A stretch of 33,761 bases of DNA from Bacillota bacterium (GTDB lineage Bacteria; Bacillota; Clostridia; Lachnospirales; Bianqueaceae): contig JAFRZL010000052.1 of the NCBI GenBank assembly GCA_017442535.1, positions 1 to 33,761 on the forward strand, read 5' to 3'. This document shows positions 1 to 7,512 of the stretch, piece by piece (position 1 is the first letter of the stretch; the number at the start of each line of letters is the position of its first letter). A program made the translations under genes and the position numbers. The notes below the pieces were generated by a model, which was given only the letters and a program-made list of their open reading frames with translations, was not told the origin of the DNA and made no database searches.

Positions 1-336
1 AACGGCAAGCTCATCGGCGCTGCTCAGCGTGTTCCGGTTTGCACCGGTTCCACCACCATTCTGGTTGCGGTTGTTAAGGGCAAGGACATCACCAAGGACA
101 GCGTCAATGCCGCGATGAAGGCTGCCGCTAACGAGTCCTTCGGTTACAACACTGACGAGATCGTTTCCTCCGACGTTATCGGAATGCGTTACGGTTCTCT
201 CTTCGATGCTACCCAGACCATGGTTGCCAAGATCGATGACGACACCTATCAGGTTCAGGTCGTTTCCTGGTACGACAACGAGAATTCCTACACTTCTCAG
301 ATGGTCCGCACCATCAAGTATTTCGCCGAGATCTAA
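1..336 (+). CDS. gap: Glyceraldehyde-3-phosphate dehydrogenase, C-terminal part
   Basis: The reading frame is open from base 1 and stops at TAA 334-336, giving the last 111 residues of a protein that begins outside the window. The tail contains the family motifs RVPVCTGS and [16 protein letters not shown], which in GAPDH belong to the catalytic domain and the C-terminal helix; the usual family residue is M where N is seen in YDNEN. The enzyme oxidises glyceraldehyde 3-phosphate to 1,3-bisphosphoglycerate with NAD in cytoplasmic glycolysis. Codon choice is strongly biased (GTT, ATC, TCC, AAG), unlike most later genes, as expected for a highly expressed gene. A strong rho-independent terminator follows. 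The ATG at 115 is internal and is not a start. Identification is very secure; the catalytic Cys is upstream of the window. Confidence 0.97.
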   Translation, partial: NGKLIGAAQRVPVCTGSTTILVAVVKGKDITKDSVNAAMKAAANESFGYNTDEIVSSDVIGMRYGSLFDATQTMVAKIDDDTYQVQVVSWYDNENSYTSQMVRTIKYFAEI

Positions 337-974
337 TGGCCAGACAGCAAAAGCGGCATTCCTCCCGGAGTGCCGCTTTTTTACGTAAGATCGGCTATCC
401 GGGCACCAGCGACTTCGGTTTTCTGTACGATCTTCCGGCGGGCCGGAAGCGGTCGGGGAGTCTGGAGCAGAGTTTTCTGGAGTTTGCCGTGACCTCCGAC
501 TATGCCGAGATCGCGAAGGATCACTGTGCGCCGGTCTGTCTGACCAATCTGATGCTTGTTTTATCCCGCAAAGGGCATCCGGAGCTGCTCGCGGGGGGCA
601 ATCTGAACGAGACTTTCCGCCGGATCCACGCGATGACCGGTAACGGCCCCGTGATGACGCTGAGGCGTTACGCATACAGGTATGCGGCGGAGAGGGGATA
701 CCGGCTGCACAGCCGGAAGGTTTTTGACTACGAGGACGTCTGCCGGGCGATCCGGGACGGACAGCCCGTCACACTTCTCTTGTCGGACGGACTTTTTGAC
801 TGGCACTGGGTGCTGGTCCTGGGCTGGGCGGACTGCGAGACCTCAGATGGCCCGCATCATTATCTGCTGATCCATGACGGATGGAACCGGCGTGCGGAAT
901 CCTATTATGATCTGGCGCACAAATCTCTCTGGGTCGCGGCACGCGCTTACAGGGTCGAAGAGGCGGAGGCATGA
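336..974 (+). CDS. C39-like (papain-fold) peptidase family protein
   Basis: A protein of 212 residues if started at the ATG that overlaps the gap stop (TAATG). Visible motifs are DHCAPVCLTN around residue 63 (candidate nucleophile Cys), DWHWVLVLGW around residue 155 (candidate His) and YLLIHDGWNR around residue 178 (candidate Asp/Asn). These match the Cys-His-Asp arrangement of C39-like domains. There is no signal peptide or membrane segment. The start is uncertain: the 336 ATG places the gap terminator inside the coding sequence, and no in-frame ATG follows before the Cys motif. GTG 489, with GGAG at 479-482, is an alternative, but it would discard a conserved-looking stretch (residues 20-50, GYPGTSDFGFLYDLPAGRKR). 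No dedicated promoter was found. Substrate is unknown; it could be a peptidase or a catalytically idle relative. Confidence 0.7.
   Translation: MARQQKRHSSRSAAFLRKIGYPGTSDFGFLYDLPAGRKRSGSLEQSFLEFAVTSDYAEIAKDHCAPVCLTNLMLVLSRKGHPELLAGGNLNETFRRIHAMTGNGPVMTLRRYAYRYAAERGYRLHSRKVFDYEDVCRAIRDGQPVTLLLSDGLFDWHWVLVLGWADCETSDGPHHYLLIHDGWNRRAESYYDLAHKSLWVAARAYRVEEAEA
350..382 (+). terminator. Rho-independent terminator after gap
   Basis: A stem of about 13 bp (AAAGCGGCATTCC paired with GGAGTGCCGCTTT, one T-G wobble) with a TCCC loop ends in a run of T. It starts 14 bases after the gap stop codon. It lies inside the first codons of the next open reading frame if that frame starts at 336. Confidence 0.9.
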
Positions 975-1118
975 ACGCCAGGTCAACCATCTTGGGATGA
1001 TTTGTTGCGATTTGTGATGATTTGCCGGATCCTCTTACTTTTATCCCGGCCGAAAGCTCCTGTTTATAAGCAATTTCGCCCTTTTACAGTGGATCGGCCA
1101 ATTATTTTAAAAATCAGA

Positions 1119-1147
1119 TTGACAGATGAGCCTCCTGATGATATGAT
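1119..1147 (+). promoter_or_regulatory. Strong promoter of the surface-protein operon
   Basis: TTGACA at 1119-1124 and TATGAT at 1142-1147 are separated by exactly 17 bp. Transcription would start near 1154, only about 16 bases before the leader terminator. Confidence 0.85.
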
Positions 1148-1169
1148 ATCATCGGAGTTCCGAAACGAA

Positions 1170-1199
1170 GCCTGCCCTTTCCCGGGGGCGGGCTTTTTT
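1170..1199 (+). terminator. Leader terminator / possible attenuator
   Basis: GCCTGCCC pairs with GGGCGGGC (one T-G wobble) around a short loop and is followed by six T. It sits between the promoter at 1119-1147 and the first gene of the operon, so transcripts would end after about 45 nt unless read-through is permitted. It could alternatively serve the gene ending at 974, although that stop is about 196 bases upstream. Confidence 0.75.
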
Positions 1200-1248
1200 G
1201 TATCAGGAACTCAATCGGCATGTTGCCAAACGGAGAGGAGCATTGTCA

Positions 1249-1476
1249 ATGTATCAGAAACACTGGTTCGTGCTGTTTCTGGGGCTGGCGGTCCTGGCCT
1301 GCCCCGGCTGCGGCTGCCGGCAGGAAGGAATCTCCCGCAGCGGAGATTCTTTTTTTGTGGAGAATGGGAGTGTGAGTCCTGCTGACCCGGAATCATCCGC
1401 CGGGATCGCATGGCCCGCGGAGCAGAAAAGCATGCGGGAGAGCATCCGCCCTACGCACCGGAAAGGGAGGAGGTGA
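1249..1476 (+). CDS. Small predicted lipoprotein
   Basis: Encodes 75 residues from ATG 1249, chosen because GGAGAGGAG lies about 8 bases upstream; the longer frame from TTG 1198 begins inside the leader. The N-terminus is a lipoprotein-type signal: a short charged start, a hydrophobic stretch (FVLFLGLAVLAC) and a lipobox LAC, giving a lipid-modified Cys near residue 18, followed by more Cys. The remainder is short, polar and low in complexity, and its last 20 residues are Arg-rich, more like out-of-frame sequence. The following gene begins 5 bases after this stop and also lacks its own signal peptide. The two may be independent, or one lipoprotein gene split by a frameshift near 1426. No family recognised. 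Confidence 0.6.
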   Translation: MYQKHWFVLFLGLAVLACPGCGCRQEGISRSGDSFFVENGSVSPADPESSAGIAWPAEQKSMRESIRPTHRKGRR

Positions 1477-1481
1477 GTAGA

Positions 1482-2270
1482 TTGAGTTTGAACGAATCTA
1501 TCGAAGTGATTCCAGAGGAATCATTGCCTGACGGGTCGTCCGTGACGGGAAACGGTTCGGACGGCGAGGAGGCACGTCCGGAACCACCTGCTCCCAGGGA
1601 GGAGAGTAAATACATGGAAGGCGGTGAATCCGCGGCAAAAAGTCTTCCGGACAGTTTATCGGGGGACGGATCTTCCTTCCATGAGCATGAATACGTGGCC
1701 GTCCCGGTCCAAATCGCGGAGGCCTGGGATGAGCCCATTACGGTGACGGATCAGGAAGCATGGGTGGAGACCGTCGAAATCGTGGACAGGGAAGCATGGG
1801 TGGAGACCGTCACAGTCGTCGATCAGGAGGCCTGGGAGGAATGGGTGGAATGTGAGTCGCAGGAAATCATCGTCTGCCGCTGCGGCGCAGCTTTCCGCCC
1901 TCAGGATGACGGCGTGGACGGGAGTCTCGCCTGGCACGCTCATCAGCGCGAATGGGATGAATATTTCCTGCGGGAATTCGGCTGTACCTGGGAGAATATC
2001 AGCGACGCCTGCTGGGAGGCCATGAGCGCGCACGGCGGATATTCGATACAGATGGAATATCTTCCCAACAAATACGGCGAGATGGAGAACAGATTTTACG
2101 AACACGAAGCGGTGACGCATACGGAGTATATCACACACGACGCCGAGGTACATACGGAACAGATCCTGCATGAAGCGATTACCCATACGGAAATCATCCA
2201 TCATGAGGCAGAATACCGGACACAGTGGCGCTGCCGCGTGTGCGGGGCGCTGCAGGAAAAGGAGGAATAA
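1482..2270 (+). CDS. Cys/His-rich tandem-repeat protein of the surface operon
   Basis: I place the start at TTG 1482 because a perfect AGGAGG (1467-1472) lies 9 bases upstream; the open frame extends back to ATG 1410, which has no ribosome site. The product is 262 residues. An acidic, Pro/Ser-rich linker (1-75) is followed by three 12-residue repeats of the type D-x-EAW-x-E-x-V (about residues 90-125). Then come a C-R-C-G zinc-ribbon-like pair with an H-A-H motif, a globular Trp-rich part, four 11-residue His-rich repeats of the type HEAxTHTExI (residues 207-247), and a final C-R-V-C-G pair. Cys and His content suggests metal binding. There is no signal peptide in this frame. It lies 3 bases before the adhesin start, so co-translation is likely. 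Function unknown. Confidence 0.75.
   Translation: MSLNESIEVIPEESLPDGSSVTGNGSDGEEARPEPPAPREESKYMEGGESAAKSLPDSLSGDGSSFHEHEYVAVPVQIAEAWDEPITVTDQEAWVETVEIVDREAWVETVTVVDQEAWEEWVECESQEIIVCRCGAAFRPQDDGVDGSLAWHAHQREWDEYFLREFGCTWENISDACWEAMSAHGGYSIQMEYLPNKYGEMENRFYEHEAVTHTEYITHDAEVHTEQILHEAITHTEIIHHEAEYRTQWRCRVCGALQEKEE
1749..1856 (+). repeat. Three 36-bp tandem coding repeats
   Basis: Period of 36 bp (12 residues), clearest in the copies of GAAGCATGGGTGGAGACCGT beginning at 1755 and 1791; the third copy is diverged. Encodes DQEAWVETVEIV-type units. Confidence 0.85.
2100..2231 (+). repeat. Four 33-bp His-rich coding repeats
   Basis: The translated repeat is 11 residues long with H, E, A and HTE positions kept in four successive copies (for example HEAVTHTEYIT, HDAEVHTEQIL). 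The DNA copies have diverged, so selection appears to act on the protein. Confidence 0.75.
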
Positions 2271-2273
2271 CAG

Positions 2274-5200
2274 ATGACAAAACGAATCACGGCCATCTTG
2301 CTGGCCGTTTTATTATGCCTTGGCAACTGGCCGCGGGCCTATGCCGCTGCTGGCAGCCACTATCACTTATCCGAGACGCCCAAGGCGTCGTTCGGCATTT
2401 CCGCGACCTACGAGCCGCGTAATCTCCTGGTTCGCGCGCCCGGAACCAAGTGGACGGGGGGCTTTATCTATGGCCCTGCGTATCTGTGGCCGCACAAATT
2501 GATTTCGGATGATGATCCCGGTCTGGTGATCTACGGTTACTGTCTGGAGCATAACGCAGGGACGACAGACGAGGCGGATTACGAAGAACTGGCGTCTTAC
2601 GCCGTCACATTGGAGAATCTGATCAAAGCGTATCAGGACGGCATCCTGTGGAAACAGCTTGTACGGACGATGTATCTGGCGCAGGCCATGATCGACGAAC
2701 GCTGGAACGGATGCAGTGCCGTGGATATTTCAACGACGGGGCAGATAATGATCTGGGAGCTGATGAGCGGCTATTTTAATCTGTCCGACGCGGCGCTTAC
2801 GGATCAGGGATTTGTGCAGGCGATCGATTATGGGGATTATCAGACATTCCGTGCGATTCACGCCGAATTGCTGCGGAGACTGCAGCAGTATCCGGTGATC
2901 CCTTCGATCATGGGCAGGAGCACGTCCCAGGCACCGGTGATCGTACTGGATTATGACGTGACCAAAGGGGATTACCGCGCCTCGGTGACGGATACGAACG
3001 GGGCGCTTGCGGATTTTCTGGAGGCAGCTTCGGGGACGGTGCCCGGGCTTAGCCCGGTCCGGTATGAAAGGCAGGGGAATAAGGTCACCTTTATCAGCTC
3101 AGGGGCGCTTCCGGGGACGGCTGTGAGTGCCGCGATCGGCAAAAAAGGCAGTGGGAGCGCCGCCGGGATGCTAGTCTACGGACAGTCTTCAGGCGTACCC
3201 GAAACAGGCCGCGACACGGGTCAGATCATTGCCCATGCTACAAACGCAGATCCTATCAGGGCCTATTTTGCGTTTCAGACCGAAGAGGTGACGCGCCCGG
3301 TCACGATCCGTAAGGTCAGCTCAGAGACGGCAGAGCTTTATGCAGGGAATCCGCTTTACAAGCTGGAAGGAGCCCGTTTTACGATCAGCAGCGGGGGAAG
3401 TGTACAGGAAACCGTAACGACGGATGCTTCCGGTCAGGCTGTGTCGGCCGGGGAATACCCGGCGGGGACGGTCCTGGCGATCCAGGAAGTCGAGGCACCT
3501 GCGGGTTATCTGCTGAATCAGACTTCCGTTACACTGACTGTCTCCGAGGATGCCGCGGCCAACACAGTGACGATCCCGGACCGGCCCGCGACGGACCCGG
3601 ACCGGATCCGGATCCGCAAAGCAGACGCACTTCAGAACGTACCTTCCGGTAACGCGTCGCTTGCCGGAGCCGAATTCACACTGAGTTATTACCGGAATCT
3701 GAACGCTGCGGGCAAGGCCTACTGGACCGGTGTTTTCCGCACGGATGAGCGGGGCATTGTGGAACTGAACCGGAATTATCTGAAGACCGGGACTCTGCCC
3801 TTCGCCTGCTCACAGGCGGGGGATATCGAGTTCCCGCTCGGTTCGGTCCGGATCACCGAGACGGCCGCACCACGGGGGTATCAGATATCGGACGAGGTGC
3901 TGGTGGCCGTTATCCGGCAGGCAAACCCGGGCGGCCCCGCGGAATTTGTCTGGAACACCTCGAATCTGGTCCATGCCGAGTTGACCGGGGAAGGCATTCT
4001 GCTCTATGAATCGCCGGAACTCTACAGCCTGACCGTACGTAAGACGGACAGCGACGGGACGCTTCGCGCCGGGGCTGAATTTGATCTGATCAACCGGTCC
4101 GAAGGACCGGTGACCTGCGGGGGGAAAACAGTGGCCCCCGGCGGCATCCTGCTTCATTTGACGACAGATTCAAAAGGCGTCGCGGGTACCGGGCAGGTCC
4201 TGCCCCTGGGCACCTACGGCCTTGTGGAGACCAAAGCCCCCGAGGGCTGCGTTCCGGATCCTACAGAGAGGCAGGTTTCCGTTTCGGAAGATGTGACACT
4301 GACCGTTACGGATGAACTGATCCGCGGGAGCGTCCGACTTGTCAAAGTGGACGCGGAGGATCCGGATATTAAGCTTACGGGAGCGGTTTTTACCGTCTAC
4401 ACAGAGGATGGAACGGAAGTCGGGCAGATGCATGACCTCGGTGACGGATCCTACGAACTGACGGATTTGACGGCGGGAAGCTTCTATGTTCTGGAAACCG
4501 AGGCACCTGCGTACTATGTAAAGGATGACAGGCGCTATTCGTTCCGGATCGAATCTGAGGGAGAAGAAGTGGTTTTGACGGATGGCTCGGCGGATTATGA
4601 GGGGATAGGAAACCACCCCCTGACCGGGAGCCTGTCCATTCGCAAACAGATCGAGGAGACTTCACAGGAGGGGTATGCGGTTCCCAAAGTGGACCTCACG
4701 GGCTTCCGCTTCCGGATCACCGGAACGGCTTCCACCGGACAGACATATGAACAGATATACGAAACGGATGCGGAAGGGAAGATTCTGGTGGCCGGCCTTC
4801 GCATCGGGACCTATACCGTGGAAGAACTCCCCGTTGAGGGACGGACCGAGGTCTTTATCCTGCCTGAAAAACAGACGCATGAGGTCAGCACGGGCGGGAA
4901 CGTATTCTTTGATTTCGAGCAGGTGTACCGCCGCTGGCGGCTGCAATTATACAAGGAAGACGCAGAAAAAGGGGACCCACGGGGTGATGCCTCCCTTGCC
5001 GGCGCGGTGTACGGGATCTACCGGGGCGAGACACTGATCGACACCTATACGACGGACGGGGAAGGTTCTTTTGTGACTCGCGAGTACCTGCCGGGGACGG
5101 ATTGGAGCCTCCGGGAAATCACACCCCCTGCCGGATATAGAGCGGATGAAGAGATATATCCTCTGGACGCCGCAGCGCCGGAAGAAGCCTCGGTCACACT

Positions 5201-7484
5201 CCGTATAACAGTGCCGGAACAGGTGATCCTGGGACGGATTCACCTGTTCAAGCAGACCGAAGAAGGAATCGACAAGGCCGTGCTCCCCGAGTCAGACGCT
5301 GTTTTTGAAATCTATCTGAAATCCGCGGGCTCCTACGAAAACGCTTCCGAAGACGAGCGCGCCACGCTGACGACGGATTCGGACGGTTCGGCCGTAAGCC
5401 CGCCGCTTCCCTACGGGCTTTACACCGTTCACCAGGTTTCCGGCTGGGAGGGACGTGAACAGACGGCTGATTTTGACGTGATGATCGAAGGAAACGAGCA
5501 GGAGACGGTTATCGAACTCTTTAACGCGAATTTTTACAGCTATCTGATGCTAGAAAAAACGGATGAGGAGACCGGAAAACGGATCCCGCTTGCAGGCGCG
5601 GTATTTGAGCTTCGGGACGAGGACGGAGATGTTCTGGGTAGCTACGTGACGAATGCGGAGGGCAGGATCGTGACGCCCGAAGAGATCCCCTACGGCCGCT
5701 ATCAGTGGGTGGAAATCGAAGCCCCGCTTGGCTACTTGCCTGATCCGGAACCCATCCCTGTCGAAGTCTGTGCAGAGGCGGTGGATCAGGAGCGGTCCGC
5801 CGAGTATAACCGCAGCATCATCTATGCGTCGAAAAGCAATAGAGTGCAGATGGCACGTATCCGTATATTCAAGAGCGGGGAACAGCTGGCCGCGATCAGG
5901 ACCGAGGGAGAACTGTACATACCCGTGTATCAGGAGATGCCTCTTGCGGGCGCAACCTTTGAAATCATTGCCGCCGAGGATATCCGCACCCCGGAAGGAA
6001 CAATGCGGCAAAGTGCCGGAACCGTCGTGGATATCGTAAGTACCGGTGAGGATGGTTATGCCGAATCTATTCTGTTGTTTCCCGGACAGTATCTGCTCGT
6101 GGAGATCGAAACACCCCGCGGCATGGTTCCCGATCCGGAGCCTTATCCGGTAATGGTTTCCCCAGGCACGCAGACCGAGGAAGTCGTCATCCGTGACATC
6201 AGCCTGATCAATTCGCGCCAGCATGTCGAGATCAGTCTGTGGAAAGTCCTGGAGGGCGAAGGTGATCTCAGCCGGGTTTCCTTTGGCCTGTATGCGCGTG
6301 AACCAATCGTGGCGGCAGATGGCAGTTCGATCCCCGCGGATGGTCTGCTTGAGACTGCCGTGCCCGGAGCCTCCGGTCAGCTGGTCTTTAAGGCGGATGT
6401 GCCGACAGATGCACACCTCTATGTCAGGGAACTGGAATCGGACAGCCACTACTGTCTGGCGTCCATGGAATACGATCTGGAGACGTCCTGGGCAGAGGGA
6501 GAGGAGTGTCTGCGCCTTTGCATCCGGAACGGAGAAGTGATCATCAACAACCGCATTCGCATCGGAACGACCCTGAACGCAGCCGGTACTTCACTGGATG
6601 CCGGAGGCAAAATCCTGCCCGTAACCGAGGACATTCAGCTGAAGGATCTGGTGAATTACAGGGGCCTCAGGACGGATGGCCGGATGTACCGCCTGACCGG
6701 CGTCCTGATGGACAGAAGCACAGGGGAAGTATGGACACCGGAGGGAGAGCCCGTCCGTGCAGTCATGGATTTTGTACCGATCACGCCGAACGGACGTCTG
6801 GAAATGACCTTCACTTTCCCCGGTGCATGGGTGACGGAAGACCTCACGCTCGTGGCTTTTGAGACACTCACAGAAGCGGAAAGCGGCCTGGAAGCGGCTA
6901 TCCACGCGGATCTGACGGATGAGGGACAGACGGTTCAGATCCTTGTACCCAGGATCCGGACAACCGTCCGGGTTAACGGGGAGAACGGACGCGAGGATAA
7001 GCCCCTCCGTGTCACCGGCCTTGAAAAAGGACAAAAAATAACCGTGGGGGATCTGATTCAATATCAGAATCTGATCCCCGGCACGGCATATGAAGTCAAA
7101 ACCAGATTGATGCGGATCGTGGACGGTGAAGCCCGCGAGATCATGTCCTCCACGACTCAGATGCAGAGCAGCACCGAAGGCAGCGGAGAATGGCTGGTCG
7201 AACTCGGCGAAACCGAGATTGTAGGGAGTGCCCGTTATGTGATTTTTGAGCAGGTGACTCCGTTAGAAGGAGGAACACCGTCTCCGGACCGGACGGAGGA
7301 ACCGGCAGGCACGATCCTGCATGAAGACCTCGAGGACATTCCCCAGCTTTTTGTGGTGGACTGCAATGTCCCGACGGGCGATCAGAGAGGGATCATCTTT
7401 TACTGCGGCTGCCTGCTGACCGGAGGACTTGGCTTTGCGGCCGTCGTTACACAGGATAAGAAGCGGAGCGGCGGCAGACGGTGA
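2274..7484 (+). CDS. Giant surface adhesin: thioester, Cna-B/SpaA and ester-bond domains
   Basis: Encodes 1736 residues. A signal peptide (residues 1-25, cleaved after AYA) precedes a thioester-type domain with GYC at Cys90 and TGQIMIW at Gln157, the pair that forms a Cys-Gln thioester for covalent attachment to a host or substrate. Residues about 340-1420 hold ten Cna-B/SpaA-like modules, each starting with a K-containing strand (VRKTD, LVKVD, LEKTD), a GAxF motif and an E-x-x-APxGY motif typical of intramolecular isopeptide bonds. Residues about 1428-1560 resemble a Thr-Gln ester-bond domain (GTTLN start, VAFETL, HADLTDEGQTV end); a degenerate copy follows to about 1690. The C-terminus has VPTGD (1699-1703), a hydrophobic segment and KKRSGGRR, a non-canonical sortase signal. 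No sortase is in the window. Ligand unknown. It is probably co-transcribed with the two genes before it. Confidence 0.93.
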   Translation: MTKRITAILLAVLLCLGNWPRAYAAAGSHYHLSETPKASFGISATYEPRNLLVRAPGTKWTGGFIYGPAYLWPHKLISDDDPGLVIYGYCLEHNAGTTDEADYEELASYAVTLENLIKAYQDGILWKQLVRTMYLAQAMIDERWNGCSAVDISTTGQIMIWELMSGYFNLSDAALTDQGFVQAIDYGDYQTFRAIHAELLRRLQQYPVIPSIMGRSTSQAPVIVLDYDVTKGDYRASVTDTNGALADFLEAASGTVPGLSPVRYERQGNKVTFISSGALPGTAVSAAIGKKGSGSAAGMLVYGQSSGVPETGRDTGQIIAHATNADPIRAYFAFQTEEVTRPVTIRKVSSETAELYAGNPLYKLEGARFTISSGGSVQETVTTDASGQAVSAGEYPAGTVLAIQEVEAPAGYLLNQTSVTLTVSEDAAANTVTIPDRPATDPDRIRIRKADALQNVPSGNASLAGAEFTLSYYRNLNAAGKAYWTGVFRTDERGIVELNRNYLKTGTLPFACSQAGDIEFPLGSVRITETAAPRGYQISDEVLVAVIRQANPGGPAEFVWNTSNLVHAELTGEGILLYESPELYSLTVRKTDSDGTLRAGAEFDLINRSEGPVTCGGKTVAPGGILLHLTTDSKGVAGTGQVLPLGTYGLVETKAPEGCVPDPTERQVSVSEDVTLTVTDELIRGSVRLVKVDAEDPDIKLTGAVFTVYTEDGTEVGQMHDLGDGSYELTDLTAGSFYVLETEAPAYYVKDDRRYSFRIESEGEEVVLTDGSADYEGIGNHPLTGSLSIRKQIEETSQEGYAVPKVDLTGFRFRITGTASTGQTYEQIYETDAEGKILVAGLRIGTYTVEELPVEGRTEVFILPEKQTHEVSTGGNVFFDFEQVYRRWRLQLYKEDAEKGDPRGDASLAGAVYGIYRGETLIDTYTTDGEGSFVTREYLPGTDWSLREITPPAGYRADEEIYPLDAAAPEEASVTLRITVPEQVILGRIHLFKQTEEGIDKAVLPESDAVFEIYLKSAGSYENASEDERATLTTDSDGSAVSPPLPYGLYTVHQVSGWEGREQTADFDVMIEGNEQETVIELFNANFYSYLMLEKTDEETGKRIPLAGAVFELRDEDGDVLGSYVTNAEGRIVTPEEIPYGRYQWVEIEAPLGYLPDPEPIPVEVCAEAVDQERSAEYNRSIIYASKSNRVQMARIRIFKSGEQLAAIRTEGELYIPVYQEMPLAGATFEIIAAEDIRTPEGTMRQSAGTVVDIVSTGEDGYAESILLFPGQYLLVEIETPRGMVPDPEPYPVMVSPGTQTEEVVIRDISLINSRQHVEISLWKVLEGEGDLSRVSFGLYAREPIVAADGSSIPADGLLETAVPGASGQLVFKADVPTDAHLYVRELESDSHYCLASMEYDLETSWAEGEECLRLCIRNGEVIINNRIRIGTTLNAAGTSLDAGGKILPVTEDIQLKDLVNYRGLRTDGRMYRLTGVLMDRSTGEVWTPEGEPVRAVMDFVPITPNGRLEMTFTFPGAWVTEDLTLVAFETLTEAESGLEAAIHADLTDEGQTVQILVPRIRTTVRVNGENGREDKPLRVTGLEKGQKITVGDLIQYQNLIPGTAYEVKTRLMRIVDGEAREIMSSTTQMQSSTEGSGEWLVELGETEIVGSARYVIFEQVTPLEGGTPSPDRTEEPAGTILHEDLEDIPQLFVVDCNVPTGDQRGIIFYCGCLLTGGLGFAAVVTQDKKRSGGRR

Positions 7485-7512
7485 TCTCCGGTATCCCGGT
7501 CCGGGACGCACC

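Noticed and set aside
1423..1432. Programmed -1 frameshift site joining the two small genes
   Set aside because: CAGAAAAGC does not fit a good slippery heptamer and no following stem-loop was evident. An indel or two separate genes are better explanations.
1749..2231. Short tandem repeats as a possible CRISPR array
   Set aside because: The units are in frame, directly adjacent without spacers, diverged at DNA level and code for a protein repeat; no cas genes are present.
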